A stretch of DNA of 51,407 nucleotides from Chloroflexota bacterium (GCA_009840175.1 VXOI01000011.1:1-51407), one strand, 5' to 3'; positions 32,591-41,384 are shown, numbered from the stretch's first letter. Translations and numbers: made by a program. The notes: generated by a model from the letters alone, not told the origin.

Positions 32591-33643
32591 CTATTGGTAG
32601 GCCGGGCTGTAGCTGGGGCTGGAAACCCGGCCGCCGTCTACGATGATGTAGTCACGGTCAATGGGCTCACCAGCCAGGAATGCGGTCAGGCACTCTCGGA
32701 CGCCATTGGCGTAGCGCCGCTGGGCCTCCAGGGTGGTTCCCGACACGTGGGGCGTCATGGCGTGGTTGGGCATTTTGCGCCAGGGATGGTCGGCGGGAGC
32801 GGGCTGAGGATACCATACGTCCCCGGCATAACCCGCAAGATGCCCGGATTCCATTACCTCCACTAGAGCATCGGTGTCAACGATGCGGCCCCGGGCCGTG
32901 TTCACCAGGTATGCGCCCTTCTTCATATTGTACAGCAGCTCGCGGTCGAACAACCCTTGCGTCGCCGGAGTCAGCGGGATGTTGATGCTGACCACGTCGC
33001 TCTCTGAAACTAGGTTCCGCAGGCCCTGGTAGCGGGCGCCCAGAACGGTCTCTTCGGCATGAGACAGCCGACGGTAGTCGAAGTATCTCATCTGCACGTC
33101 GAAGGGTTTGAGCCGGGTCGCCACTCGCTGGCCGATGCGCCCGAAGCCTACGATTCCCACCCTTTTGTCCTCCAGGTCGTGGGAGCGAGCCGCCACCTTG
33201 CCTATGTCCCAACCGCCGTTCAGAACTTCCTGGTAGGCCGGCATATAGTTGCGTACCAACGTCAGAATTTGCATCACCACGTGTTCCGCTACGCTGACCA
33301 CGTTGCTTCCGGTGATTTCCGCGACGGTGATGCCCCGTTCAGCGGCTGCCGCCAGGTCGAAGTGGTCTGAGCCTACTCCGGCGGTGAGCAACAGCTTGAG
33401 GTTGGGAGACGCCTCGATGCGCTCGCGGCTGATGTATGCCGGCCAGAAGGGGGTGGCGATTAGCGCGTCGGCGGTTGGCAGGTGGCTGTCCAGCCCGGCT
33501 CCAGCGTCGGTCAGTGCCACCAGCTCATGCCCGGTGCCTTCCAGCCATTCCCTAAGACCGAGGGCGTTTTCGGCGCACCCCAGCAGTTCTGGCGTCTCCG
33601 CAGCTGCCGCTCCGCCCGGATATAACACTGCCACAATTTTCAT
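32591..33643 (-). CDS. fdh: NAD-dependent formate dehydrogenase (D-2-hydroxyacid dehydrogenase fold)
   Basis: 350-residue metal-independent formate dehydrogenase that would oxidise formate to CO2 with NAD+ reduction. Beyond the generic fold (VGIVGFGRIGQRV cofactor motif, NTARGRIVD, catalytic His in MTPHVSGTT) it shows FDH-specific blocks: LTAGVGSDHFDL, TGSNVVSVAEHVVMQIL (substrate Asn), GYAGDVWYPQPAPADHPW (catalytic Gln) and PHVSGTTLEAQRRYA. These match Pseudomonas sp. 101 and yeast-type FDH rather than glycerate or lactate dehydrogenases. ATG 33643 (MKIVAVLYPGG) is chosen; a TTG five codons upstream is weaker. It needs no selenium, unlike molybdenum FDH. Monocistronic, ending convergent with the receiver-like gene. 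Confidence 0.88.
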   Translation of the reverse strand: MKIVAVLYPGGAAAAETPELLGCAENALGLREWLEGTGHELVALTDAGAGLDSHLPTADALIATPFWPAYISRERIEASPNLKLLLTAGVGSDHFDLAAAAERGITVAEITGSNVVSVAEHVVMQILTLVRNYMPAYQEVLNGGWDIGKVAARSHDLEDKRVGIVGFGRIGQRVATRLKPFDVQMRYFDYRRLSHAEETVLGARYQGLRNLVSESDVVSINIPLTPATQGLFDRELLYNMKKGAYLVNTARGRIVDTDALVEVMESGHLAGYAGDVWYPQPAPADHPWRKMPNHAMTPHVSGTTLEAQRRYANGVRECLTAFLAGEPIDRDYIIVDGGRVSSPSYSPAYQ

Positions 33644-33760
33644 GCTGCCCCCATCCAATGTCGAATGCTGACGGTGGGTTTTAGAGGTGACATAATATCA
33701 GGGCAAAGTGTAGCAGACGCAATGACGCAAGTAATCCGTCTTCCTAATCGGAAAAGAAAA

Positions 33761-33784
33761 GGGCCGCGACGGCAATCGCGGCCC
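33761..33784 (-). terminator. Intrinsic terminator of the SWIM-domain gene
   Basis: Perfect nine-base stem GGGCCGCGA/TCGCGGCCC with a six-base loop. On the minus strand it is followed by TTTTCTTTTC, 30 bases after the stop codon at 33815. Confidence 0.85.
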
Positions 33785-33814
33785 AGAGCTGAAGTATAAG
33801 GAAATTGGGCGCGC

Positions 33815-34078
33815 TTACTTTGCCTCAGCCGCCTCGGAGTGCTCGGAAACTTTGGCCAGCACGTCGTCCAGCATCCTTTGCAGGGCCATGGTGTGGCTGC
33901 ACACGGCTCGGGTGGCGAAGAAGTGGCACTCACAGTCCCAGGCCCCGGCGTTGAATGTTACGTCGTAGCTGTTGTGGTTGCCCTGGAAGGTCGCCGAAAA
34001 ACTGTTGATGCTGACCCGTTCTTTTTCCTCGGCGTATTTCCTCGCCTTGTCAATCTTGCCGATGATGCTGGAATTCAT
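33815..34078 (-). CDS. Small SWIM zinc-finger protein
   Basis: 87-residue protein with the SWIM zinc-finger pattern C-x-C-x(n)-C-x-H in WDCECHFFATRAVCSHTMAL (about residues 47-66). The N-terminal half contains YDVTFNAGAW, the strand usually preceding SWIM. SWIM domains occur in Swi2/Snf2 ATPases, MULE transposases and as standalone proteins and are thought to bind DNA or protein. No other domain is present. The ribosome site TTAGGAGG is near perfect, and the gene has its own intrinsic terminator, suggesting a well-expressed monocistronic unit. Function unknown. Confidence 0.8.
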   Translation of the reverse strand: MNSSIIGKIDKARKYAEEKERVSINSFSATFQGNHNSYDVTFNAGAWDCECHFFATRAVCSHTMALQRMLDDVLAKVSEHSEAAEAK

Positions 34079-34260
34079 TGCACCTCCTAAGTTGCCTTTG
34101 TCTCCCGGCTCGTTGCCGTAGACTTGGGGCTTCCGGCCGACTTCGCTGCCTGTATTACGTCAGCAGTATTCCATCGGATTGAACCTGAATTTTATGCCGA
34201 TGCTGCCCGGAATTCAAGGCTGACAATGGTGCGCGAATACTAGAAGCGTTGGCCCGGTCG

Positions 34261-34289
34261 TTGACCAGCCCAGCCGCATAAAATAAAAT
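34261..34289 (+). promoter_or_regulatory. Candidate alaS promoter
   Basis: TTGACC and TAAAAT, each 5/6, with a 17-base spacer, leaving a leader of about 150 bases before the alaS ATG. The intergenic stretch 34079-34444 holds no other gene and no recognisable T-box. Confidence 0.5.
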
Positions 34290-34444
34290 TCCAGTCAATC
34301 CGGACTGCGGCGACTTTGGTGACGGTACGGGATTTGGTAAATTTCCTGCCTGCCTGGATCGCCTCTTGCCCCGGTAGAATCCGCATCGCTGCAACCTACA
34401 GCTTAAAGATGCCGGTGCAGTTGAGTTGAGAGAGTCTAGAGGGA

Positions 34445-37174
34445 ATGAACGGAGACCAGATCAGGGATTCTTTCGTACGATTCTTCGAGAAGAAAGGGCA
34501 TCAGCACATGCCCTCTGCTTCCCTCATTCCCGCCGGCGACCCCACGCTGCTCTTCACCAGCGCCGGCATGGTGCCGTTCAAGCCCTTCTTTATGGGCGAG
34601 CAGACCCCGCCATCGCGCAGACTCACCAGCAGCCAGAAGAGCTTCCGCACCACCGACATTGACGAGGTGGGCGACCACAAGCACCTGACCTTCTTCGAGA
34701 TGCTGGGCAACTTCAGCATCGGCGACTACTTCAAGGATGGGGCCGTCAGCTTCGCCTGGGAACTGGTTACCCAGCTTTTTGGCCTCTCTCCCGACCGCCT
34801 CTATGTGACCATACACCTGGATGATGATGAGGCCTTTGACATCTGGCACGACCAGATAGGCGTTCCGGTGGAGCGCATCTACCGCTACGGCGACAAGGAT
34901 AACTGGTGGGGGCCCGCTGGCACCGAAGGGCCAACCGGCCCCTGCTCGGAAATCCACTATGACGGCGGCGTCGAGAAGGGCTGCCACGACGGGCGCATGG
35001 TGGAGGTGGACGTCCTCACCGCTCTGCTGCGCGAGGAACGCGACGGCGCTCCGCCCAGCGAAGTTCCAGGATGCCACCCCAACTGCGACTGCGAGCGATT
35101 CGTCGAGCTTTGGAACCTGGTTTTCATGCAGTTCTACCAGGACCCGGAGCGCAACCGCACACCCCTGCCCGCCCCCAGCGTGGACACCGGCATGGGCCTG
35201 GAGCGCGCGGCGGTCATCCTACAGGACAAGAACAACATCTACGAGACCGACCTGTTCACGTCCATCATCGCCAGGGTTTCGGCTCTGACCGGGCGCGAAT
35301 ACGGCGCGGACGCCGATACCGACTTCGCCATGCGCGTAGTTGCCGAACACGCCCGCGCCGCCTCCTTCCTCATCGGCGACGGCGTGGTGCCAGGCAACGA
35401 AGGCCGCGGCTACGTGCTGCGGCGCGTCATCCGCCGCGCCATACGCTATGGGCGCCGGCTGGGTCTGACCGGCCCGTTCCTCTGCGAAGTGGTGGAGGAA
35501 GTCATTCCCCGCTTCCAGTCCGTTTATGGCGAGTTGTCCCAGAACCGGGAGTTCATCCTGCGCGTAGTCAACCTGGAAGAGGAACGATTTGCCGAGGCAT
35601 TCGGGCGAGGCAACGAGATTCTGCTGGATATGATTGCCGTTCAGTCCGCCGCGACTAACGGTACATCGGAAAAGATTGTGTCGGGCCGCGACACTTTCGT
35701 CCTATACGACACCTACGGCTTCCCCCCGGAGCTGACCGCCGAGATCGCCCGCGAGCACGACTTCGACGTGGACCTGGACGGGTTCGAGCGGGAGATGGAG
35801 CGCCAGCGGGAGCAGTCGCGCTCCGGTCAGCAGTTCGAGGGCAGCATGGAAATGCTGACCGCTTACGAGAACCTGGGAGCGGGACGCACCGAATTCACCG
35901 GCCATGGCAGCATCAATCAGGAGTCGATGGTGGCCGCCCTGCTGGTGGACGGCGCATCGTCGGGCCACGCCACGCAGGGACAGCAGGTGGAGGTGGTAAT
36001 CAGCCGCACGCCCTTCTATGCCGAGGGCGGCGGGCAGTTGGGCGATCACGGGTATATTCGCGGCCCCAACGGGCTGTTTCGCGTCGAGGATACTCAATCG
36101 CCGGTGGCCGGCCTCATCGTGCAGAAAGGCGTGGTTGAGGAAGGGCACATCGCCATCGGCGATCCGGTGACCTGCGCCGTGGATGCCGCTCGGAGGCTGG
36201 ACTCGTCGCGCAACCATAGCGGCACCCACATCCTGCACGCCGCATTGCGGGCCACGCTGGGCCCCCATGTCCGGCAGGCCGGATCGCTGGTGGCGCCGGA
36301 ACGGCTGCGCTTCGACTTCAGCCACGTCGGACGTCTTTCGCCCGAAGAACTGCTGGCGGTGCAGTCGCTGTCCAACGAGAAGGTGCGCGCCAACCTGCTG
36401 GTCTCGGCGCAGGAGACCTCCTACGCGGATGCCGTGCGCCAGGGCGCTCTGGCCTTCTTCGGCGACCGCTACGGCGACGTGGTCCGGGTGGTCAAGATGG
36501 CCGAGGACGCCTCGGAGCCGTTCAGTTTTGAAGTGTGCGGCGGAACGCACGTCGCCGCCACCGGCCAGGTGGGAACGCTGCTGGTGCTGGGCGAGTCGAG
36601 CATCGGCGGCGGTATGCGCCGCATTGAGGCCATCACAGGCCGCGCCGCCGAAGCCCTGTTCGTGGAGCAGTCGGCCCTGCTGGAGGGGCTGTCGCGCCGC
36701 TTGCAGACGCCGGTGGCTGACCTGGAATCTCGCCTCGACAGCTATATGCAGGAGACCGACGACCTGCGGCGTCGGCTGTCGGGCATGGAGCGTTCCCTGC
36801 TCCGCGCTGAAGCGGAGGGACTGTTGCAAAGAGTATCAGACGTTGATGGCGTCCGTGTCGTGGCCGGGCGCACCTCGGCCAACAGCGCCGACGCCATGCG
36901 CGAGATGGGCGACTTCCTGCGTGACAAACTGTCAAGCTGTGTGGTAACCCTGGGCGGATTGACCGATGGCAGTCCCATTCTGGTTACGATGGTGACGTCC
37001 GACCTGGTGGAACGTGGCCTGAATGCCGGCAACATCGCGCGCGACGCCGCCAAGCTGATGGGCGGCGGGGGCGGCGGGCGCCCCGAAATGGCGCAAGCCG
37101 GAGGCCGACAGCCCGAGAAGCTGGACGATGCCCTTGCCGCCGTTGCCGGGCTGGTGCGCACGGCTCTGTCCTAG
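34445..37174 (+). CDS. alaS: Alanine-tRNA ligase
   Basis: 909-residue alanyl-tRNA synthetase, which charges tRNA-Ala. The class II catalytic core begins MNGDQIRDSFVRFFEKKGH, with motif 2 TFFEMLGNFSIGDYFK and motif 3 region VDTGMGLERAAVILQ. The editing domain carries zinc ligands in NHSGTHILHAAL and CGGTHVAATGQVG. The C-Ala/DHHA1 region ends in MGGGGGGRPEMAQAGG. Length is slightly above the usual 870-880. AGAGGGA immediately precedes the ATG. The ruvX gene follows after 72 bases, an alaS-ruvX order common in bacteria. Confidence 0.98.
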   Translation: MNGDQIRDSFVRFFEKKGHQHMPSASLIPAGDPTLLFTSAGMVPFKPFFMGEQTPPSRRLTSSQKSFRTTDIDEVGDHKHLTFFEMLGNFSIGDYFKDGAVSFAWELVTQLFGLSPDRLYVTIHLDDDEAFDIWHDQIGVPVERIYRYGDKDNWWGPAGTEGPTGPCSEIHYDGGVEKGCHDGRMVEVDVLTALLREERDGAPPSEVPGCHPNCDCERFVELWNLVFMQFYQDPERNRTPLPAPSVDTGMGLERAAVILQDKNNIYETDLFTSIIARVSALTGREYGADADTDFAMRVVAEHARAASFLIGDGVVPGNEGRGYVLRRVIRRAIRYGRRLGLTGPFLCEVVEEVIPRFQSVYGELSQNREFILRVVNLEEERFAEAFGRGNEILLDMIAVQSAATNGTSEKIVSGRDTFVLYDTYGFPPELTAEIAREHDFDVDLDGFEREMERQREQSRSGQQFEGSMEMLTAYENLGAGRTEFTGHGSINQESMVAALLVDGASSGHATQGQQVEVVISRTPFYAEGGGQLGDHGYIRGPNGLFRVEDTQSPVAGLIVQKGVVEEGHIAIGDPVTCAVDAARRLDSSRNHSGTHILHAALRATLGPHVRQAGSLVAPERLRFDFSHVGRLSPEELLAVQSLSNEKVRANLLVSAQETSYADAVRQGALAFFGDRYGDVVRVVKMAEDASEPFSFEVCGGTHVAATGQVGTLLVLGESSIGGGMRRIEAITGRAAEALFVEQSALLEGLSRRLQTPVADLESRLDSYMQETDDLRRRLSGMERSLLRAEAEGLLQRVSDVDGVRVVAGRTSANSADAMREMGDFLRDKLSSCVVTLGGLTDGSPILVTMVTSDLVERGLNAGNIARDAAKLMGGGGGGRPEMAQAGGRQPEKLDDALAAVAGLVRTALS

Positions 37175-37246
37175 ACGTCAGCAAGTCATTTCCGCCAATC
37201 AAACCCGCCATTCTCGCTTTCATGGGAATCCAGTGGCATAAGCTGC

Positions 37247-37663
37247 ATGAGATTGCTGGCCCTCGACGTTGGTGAACGGCGCATCGGCCTTGCTTCCGGC
37301 GTGGCCGAAGTGGGGACGGCCTTACCCGCCGGAGTGCTCCAACGGACCCGGTTGGCGCAGGACATTCGGGCGGTTCTGGATGCCGCGAGACAGCGACAGT
37401 CCGACGTCATCGTCGTCGGCATCCCATACCTGGATGGGGGCGAAGAATCCTCGCAGACGAAGCAGGTGCGTGGCTTTGTGCGCGCACTGCGAAGAGAGAC
37501 CACCCTTCCGGTTCACGTTGTTGATGAGGCGTTCACCAGCGTGGAGGCCGAGGGCCTGCTGCGCGACGCGGGGTTGCAGCCGTCGCGCGACCGGGGGGCT
37601 GTGGACGAAGCCGCCGCAGTTCTGATACTGCGGCGCTTCCTGGATGCGCGGTCGGAAACGTAA
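37247..37663 (+). CDS. ruvX: Holliday junction resolvase-like protein RuvX/YqgF
   Basis: 138-residue RNase H-fold nuclease of the YqgF family, proposed Holliday-junction resolvase and pre-16S rRNA processing factor. Motifs: LALDVGERRIGLA (first acidic residue), VVGIPYLDGGEES, VDEAFTSVEAE and the C-terminal acidic helix VDEAAAVLILRRFLD. Length is typical. It follows alaS on the same strand without a clear ribosome site, so translation may depend on read-through from alaS. Convergent with the nitrilase gene. Confidence 0.93.
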   Translation: MRLLALDVGERRIGLASGVAEVGTALPAGVLQRTRLAQDIRAVLDAARQRQSDVIVVGIPYLDGGEESSQTKQVRGFVRALRRETTLPVHVVDEAFTSVEAEGLLRDAGLQPSRDRGAVDEAAAVLILRRFLDARSET

Positions 37664-37715
37664 GGAGCGCATAGACGTGCGGCCATACAATCCGCTCTGA
37701 TTGTCGTCGGCCTGG

Positions 37716-38480
37716 CTACAGGTACGTCCGCTGGAAGTCGTCGGACAACGGCGTCATCGTTTCCATGTCCCAATCGAAGGAGAGGACGACCGACCTGTCG
37801 GATGTCGCTTCCAGTAACCGCCGTCCGTCCTTGGCCACTACGCTTTCGGCTCCTCGATAGTCAAGCTCGTCCGGCTCGGTGCCAGTCCGGTTGCAGACCA
37901 TGATGGGCAGGCCGGTCTGGACGGTGCGGGCCTCCCATTCGCCGTCCGGGCCGCAGCCGCCAGGCCCCCAGGACACGGGCGAAATCAGCACCTGCGCGCC
38001 CTTGCTTACCAGCACTTCGGCCACATCGTTCTTGTAGGCATCGGCGCATATCAGCACTCCGGCCTTGACGCCGTCGCAGTCAAAGGGAGCTATCTTCCAC
38101 CCGGCGGTGGACCACGCTTCCGCTCCGCCCAGCGCCTTGATCTTGCGATGCCGCCCAACAATCTCACCGTCCGGGCTGATGACAAACACCGTGTTGTACA
38201 TCCGTCCCGATGCCGGGTCCAGTTCCGGGTGCGACAGGAACACGGTGACTCCGAGCTTTTTGACGAGGTCGCAGAAATAGGTCATCCAACCATCGGGTTG
38301 AGGCTGTATCCAGCCAGTGCCGAGGGTCTTGAGGAAAAGATAGCCGGGGATGCACAGTTCAGGCGTAACCGCCCAGTCGGCCCCGGCCTTGGCAGCCGCA
38401 GTCACGCCGCGCTCGACCAGCCGCCGGTTATGCTCGACGTCCCCGGTCACAGGCGCAATGTGCAACAGGGCAATTCGCAC
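37716..38480 (-). CDS. Nitrilase-superfamily carbon-nitrogen hydrolase
   Basis: 254-residue hydrolase with the Glu-Lys-Cys triad in VTPELCIPGY, GRHRKIKAL and VLICADAYKND. ISPVSWGPGG and MVCNRTGTEP resemble aliphatic-amidase and NAD-synthetase-type members only loosely, so the substrate is unknown. The start is placed at GTG 38480 (VRIALLHIAP), with GGGAGGG seven bases upstream; the longer frame has a further 45 codons that overlap a perfect extended -10 and lack family similarity. It is not in an operon with the other nitrilase at 29.5 kb and shares little sequence with it. Confidence 0.87.
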   Translation of the reverse strand: MRIALLHIAPVTGDVEHNRRLVERGVTAAAKAGADWAVTPELCIPGYLFLKTLGTGWIQPQPDGWMTYFCDLVKKLGVTVFLSHPELDPASGRMYNTVFVISPDGEIVGRHRKIKALGGAEAWSTAGWKIAPFDCDGVKAGVLICADAYKNDVAEVLVSKGAQVLISPVSWGPGGCGPDGEWEARTVQTGLPIMVCNRTGTEPDELDYRGAESVVAKDGRRLLEATSDRSVVLSFDWDMETMTPLSDDFQRTYL

Positions 38481-38513
38481 GCATCCCTCCCCGATAGCTG
38501 GTTGGTAAACGGA

Positions 38514-38522
38514 ATTATAGCA
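38514..38522 (-). promoter_or_regulatory. Extended -10 promoter of the nitrilase gene
   Basis: TGCTATAAT on the minus strand (perfect -10 with the TG extension), about 35 bases before the GTG at 38480. Confidence 0.5.
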
Positions 38523-38589
38523 CCCCTTGCCAACAATTTTTCCTCTAGTCTCCGGGCCTTTTCCAGAGGCCCTGCTCTGCTCCCAGCCC

Positions 38590-38618
38590 TTGACGTCCAC
38601 CGTATGGGGAAGCACAAT
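38590..38618 (+). promoter_or_regulatory. Candidate promoter of tRNA-Gln
   Basis: TTGACG (5/6) and CACAAT (4/6) with a 17-base spacer, ending 19 bases before the tRNA. Confidence 0.45.
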
Positions 38619-38637
38619 AAAAAACAGAAACTTTCAA

Positions 38638-38711
38638 TGCCCCGTGGTGTAGTGGTAGCACGCCAGCCTTTGGAGCTGGAATCCCTGGTTCGAGCCCAGG
38701 CGGGGCAGCCA
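38638..38711 (+). tRNA. tRNA-Gln(UUG)
   Basis: Complete cloverleaf: acceptor TGCCCCG/CGGGGCA, short D stem GTG/CAC, anticodon stem CCAGC/GCTGG with loop CTTTGGA giving anticodon TTG, and T arm CCTGG-TTCGAGC-CCAGG. The discriminator G is followed by an encoded CCA (38709-38711). Reads CAA codons. Confidence 0.95.
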
Positions 38712-38833
38712 CATTTTCCTTCGGCCTTGCCCCTTCCTCCTTTCCCGCTTTGAGTTATTATTGCTTGGTGAATGTAGCGTATTGCCATCCGTAAGCGCGG
38801 CGCGCGGAACGGGACATCGGCAAGGAGGGCGCA

Positions 38834-39727
38834 ATGCAGGAACGGGACTTTGTGGGCTACGGGGCCAATCTTCCGCAGGTGAGATGGCCCGGCGGAGCCA
38901 GAATAGCTGTCTCGGTGGTTGTTAACTACGAGGAAGGCTCCGAATACTCCATTCTGGACGGTGACCCCAGCGGCGAAACCTCTGGCGAGTCTCCCTCGCC
39001 TCTCGGTCCGGGGGAACGCGACCTCGCCAACGAGTCGTTCTTCGAGTACGGCAGTCGAGTCGGTGTCTGGCGCATCATGGACATACTCGACCGCAACAAC
39101 GTCAAAGGAACCTTCTACGCCTGCGCGCTGGCCTTGGAGCGCAACCCGGAAGTAGGGCCGGAGGCCATCCGCCGGGGCCACGAAGTTATGGGTCATGGCA
39201 ACCGCTGGGAAGAGTACTACAAGATGGACCGCAACTCTGAGCGTGAGGCCATCAAGCAAGCCGTCGAGTCCATAACCCGCATCTGCGGTCAGCGTCCCCT
39301 GGGCTGGTATACCCGCTACGGCCCCAGCGTCAACACGCGGGAACTGGTGGTGGAGGAAGGCGGATTCGAGTACGACTGCAATTCCTACAACGACGACCTG
39401 CCATACTACACCCAGGTGCATGGCAAACCCTGGCTGGTGGTTCCCTACTCGCTGGAGGTCAATGACTACAAGTACTGGCGGGGCGACCTGCTGACCCCGG
39501 AACATTTCTTCCAGGTGGCCAAGGCATCCTTCGATACGCTTTATGAAGAGGGAGCCACCCACCCCAGGATGATGTCGGTGGGCCTGCACTGTCGCATCAT
39601 TGGCAAGCCTGGCCGGGCCGCTGGCCTGGACCAGTTCCTGAAGTACGCCTCCGAGAAAGAAGGGGTCTGGTTCGCTAGCCGCCTGGACATCGCCCGCTGG
39701 TGGAAAGAAAACTACCCGCCATCGTAG
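38834..39727 (+). CDS. Polysaccharide deacetylase family protein, PuuE/allantoinase-like
   Basis: 297-residue NodB-fold protein. It has VSVVVNYEEGSEY at strand 1, GVWRIMDILDRNNVKGTFYACALALERNP, IRRGHEVMGHGNRWEEY (the second motif, H-x-x-x-H-like GHGNRW), GWYTRYGPSVNTRELVVEEGGFEYDCNSYNDDLPY and MSVGLHCRIIGKPGRA. This arrangement matches the PuuE-type metal-independent allantoinase and related deacetylases rather than peptidoglycan deacetylases. No signal peptide, so cytoplasmic. AAGGAGGG precedes the ATG. Amide hydrolysis of a small molecule such as allantoin is a family-level inference. Confidence 0.88.
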   Translation: MQERDFVGYGANLPQVRWPGGARIAVSVVVNYEEGSEYSILDGDPSGETSGESPSPLGPGERDLANESFFEYGSRVGVWRIMDILDRNNVKGTFYACALALERNPEVGPEAIRRGHEVMGHGNRWEEYYKMDRNSEREAIKQAVESITRICGQRPLGWYTRYGPSVNTRELVVEEGGFEYDCNSYNDDLPYYTQVHGKPWLVVPYSLEVNDYKYWRGDLLTPEHFFQVAKASFDTLYEEGATHPRMMSVGLHCRIIGKPGRAAGLDQFLKYASEKEGVWFASRLDIARWWKENYPPS

Positions 39728-39736
39728 GGCGGGTAG
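39712..39736 (-). terminator. Intrinsic terminator for the AIM24 gene, overlapping the deacetylase stop
   Basis: Perfect nine-base arms CTACCCGCC (39712-39720) and GGCGGGTAG (39728-39736). On the minus strand the hairpin is followed by TTTTCTTTCC, inside the 3' end of the opposing gene. It may serve both convergent genes. Confidence 0.75.
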
Positions 39737-39762
39737 CTGTTTCACCAACATGGGCCTCGTCG

Positions 39763-40431
39763 CTATTTGTTGCTCACCTTCGGCGCCAGCCAGCTCAGGA
39801 AGGCGTCTTCGCTCCTTGTCTGCATATAGAAACGGCCGGGGCCTTCCAGCTTGCACACCAAGCCCTCTCCTCCCAGCAGGGTGGTCTTCCAGCCCCCGGA
39901 GCGGCCCACTTCGTACCTGACCGACTCGTCAAAAGCGACCATGTGGCCGTTGTCCACGGTGTACCGCTCGCCCCGTGCCAGGTCAATGCGGTGGATTGCC
40001 CCGTATGAGGAAACGAACAGCAGACCCCTGCCCGAGCAACGCAGCAGGAAAAGCCCTTCCTTGGAAAAGAAGGAACGCGCCCCGCCCCATTGCGAGTCCA
40101 CTTCGATGTTCATGGTCGCGGCGAGGAAGGAACCGGACTGCACCAGCAATGTCTCGCCTTGCAGTTCCAGCGCCTCGATGTCGCCTGGCAGCGCGGGCGC
40201 AACGGTGACCTCGCCTGCCTGCTCGGCGGTGAAGGTGTTGACGAAGAAACTCTCGCCGCCCAGGACCGAACGCCGCAGCCCGCCGAAAATGCCGCCGCGT
40301 GTGCTGGTGTCCATCTTGATGCTGTCCGACATACTCACCATGGCGCCGGTCTCAGCCTGAAGCTGCTCCCGCTGGTTCAGCCTGACCCGCGCAAGGGCGT
40401 AAGATGGCTTGTGAAGGATTTCGTAGTCCAT
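39763..40431 (-). CDS. AIM24/TIGR00266 family protein
   Basis: 222-residue all-beta protein of the AIM24 family. Recognisable stretches: VRLNQREQLQAETGAMVSMS, GGIFGGLRRSVLGGESFFVNTFTA, GEVTVAPALPGDIEALEL, VQSGSFLAA, GLFLLRCSGRGLLFVSSYGAI and YTVDNGHMVAFDESV. The cellular role of bacterial members is not established; the yeast homolog is mitochondrial and affects inner-membrane organisation. Monocistronic with a terminator after it; divergent from the nucleotidyltransferase operon. Confidence 0.9.
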   Translation of the reverse strand: MDYEILHKPSYALARVRLNQREQLQAETGAMVSMSDSIKMDTSTRGGIFGGLRRSVLGGESFFVNTFTAEQAGEVTVAPALPGDIEALELQGETLLVQSGSFLAATMNIEVDSQWGGARSFFSKEGLFLLRCSGRGLLFVSSYGAIHRIDLARGERYTVDNGHMVAFDESVRYEVGRSGGWKTTLLGGEGLVCKLEGPGRFYMQTRSEDAFLSWLAPKVSNK

Positions 40432-40602
40432 GTTTCACTCCCGGTCTGTTGCAGATTCTGCCGATTAGAACATCGCGGCGCTTTCCCGACGGCGCTGCCG
40501 GGCTGCGCACCGCTTTCCTGACGAACCCCGCTACCGGAGTTGTCAGCTTCACTTCGTTCCTCATTGCCACTTCCATCATACACCCGAACTGTCTGCGGGT
40601 GT

Positions 40603-40632
40603 TTGACCCTGCCGACTCGCCACAGGTATATT
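40603..40632 (+). promoter_or_regulatory. Candidate promoter of the nucleotidyltransferase-MoxR operon
   Basis: TTGACC (40603-40608) and TATATT (40627-40632), each 5/6, with an 18-base spacer, about 40 bases before the ATG. Confidence 0.5.
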
Positions 40633-40670
40633 AGGGCATCGCAAAGCCATTCCGTTTTGGGGAAGGGCCT

Positions 40671-41384
40671 ATGTATGCCTTGATTCTGGCGGGAGGGAAG
40701 GGTGAGCGGCTTCGCCCGCTGACCGACACCATCCCCAAACCCATGGCCCCGGTTTGCGGGAAGCCCATCTTGGAGCGTCAGATTGAGTGGCTCAGGGAGG
40801 GCGGGGTTGAAGGTGTCGTTTTCCTGGCCGGATACCGCTGGGAAGCCATCCGCGACTACTTTGGGGACGGTTCAGGGTTCGGCGTAAGCGTTGAGTACAG
40901 CGTTGAAGACTCTCCGCTGGGAAGGGGCGGCGCAATCAAGCAAGGCTATCCTTTGGCCCCTGCCGGAGACGAACCCTTGGTGGTCACCAACGGCGATATT
41001 ATCACCCGCCAGCCACTGTCTGAAATCGTCGAGTACCACCGCGACAGCTTGGCCCGCAGAAACGGTCCTGCGGTTACCTTGTTGGCCGTCCCGATGGTCA
41101 GCCCCTACGGAATTGTGGATATGAACGATGCGGGCGGCGTAATCGGGTTCAGAGAGAAGGTGGAACTTCCTCACTGGATCAATGGCGGAGTGTATGTCTT
41201 CGATAGAGGTGTGTTCTCTGAGTTCCCAGACTTGGGAGACCACGAAGTGGAGACCTTTCCCGGTTTGGCCCGAAGTGGGCGCATAGCCGCATACCGTACT
41301 CGCTCCTTCTGGACCAGCATAGACTCCTTCAAAGACTTGCGGGAAGCCGAGGAATTTATCCAACAGGAAGGCGCGGCGCATTAG
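40671..41384 (+). CDS. Sugar nucleotidyltransferase (NTP_transferase family)
   Basis: 237-residue enzyme of the mannose-1-phosphate guanylyltransferase/glucose-1-phosphate thymidylyltransferase family, which joins a sugar phosphate to a nucleotide. LILAGGKGERLRPLTDTIPKPM is the nucleotide-binding signature; VVTNGDII supplies the metal aspartate, and GVYVFDRGVF and WTSIDSFKDLREAEEFI are typical later blocks. It lacks the left-handed helix domain of longer members. GGGAAGGG precedes the ATG. It leads the operon with the MoxR and DUF58 genes, 22 bases ahead. Base and sugar specificity cannot be told. Confidence 0.9.
   Translation: MYALILAGGKGERLRPLTDTIPKPMAPVCGKPILERQIEWLREGGVEGVVFLAGYRWEAIRDYFGDGSGFGVSVEYSVEDSPLGRGGAIKQGYPLAPAGDEPLVVTNGDIITRQPLSEIVEYHRDSLARRNGPAVTLLAVPMVSPYGIVDMNDAGGVIGFREKVELPHWINGGVYVFDRGVFSEFPDLGDHEVETFPGLARSGRIAAYRTRSFWTSIDSFKDLREAEEFIQQEGAAH

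Noticed and set aside
34290-34444. T-box leader for alaS
   Set aside because: No T-box consensus or specifier stem was recognised in the leader of about 150 bases.
38447-39856. Minus-strand open frame (469 codons) over the tRNA and deacetylase gene
   Set aside because: It crosses a tRNA and lies opposite a clear deacetylase gene.
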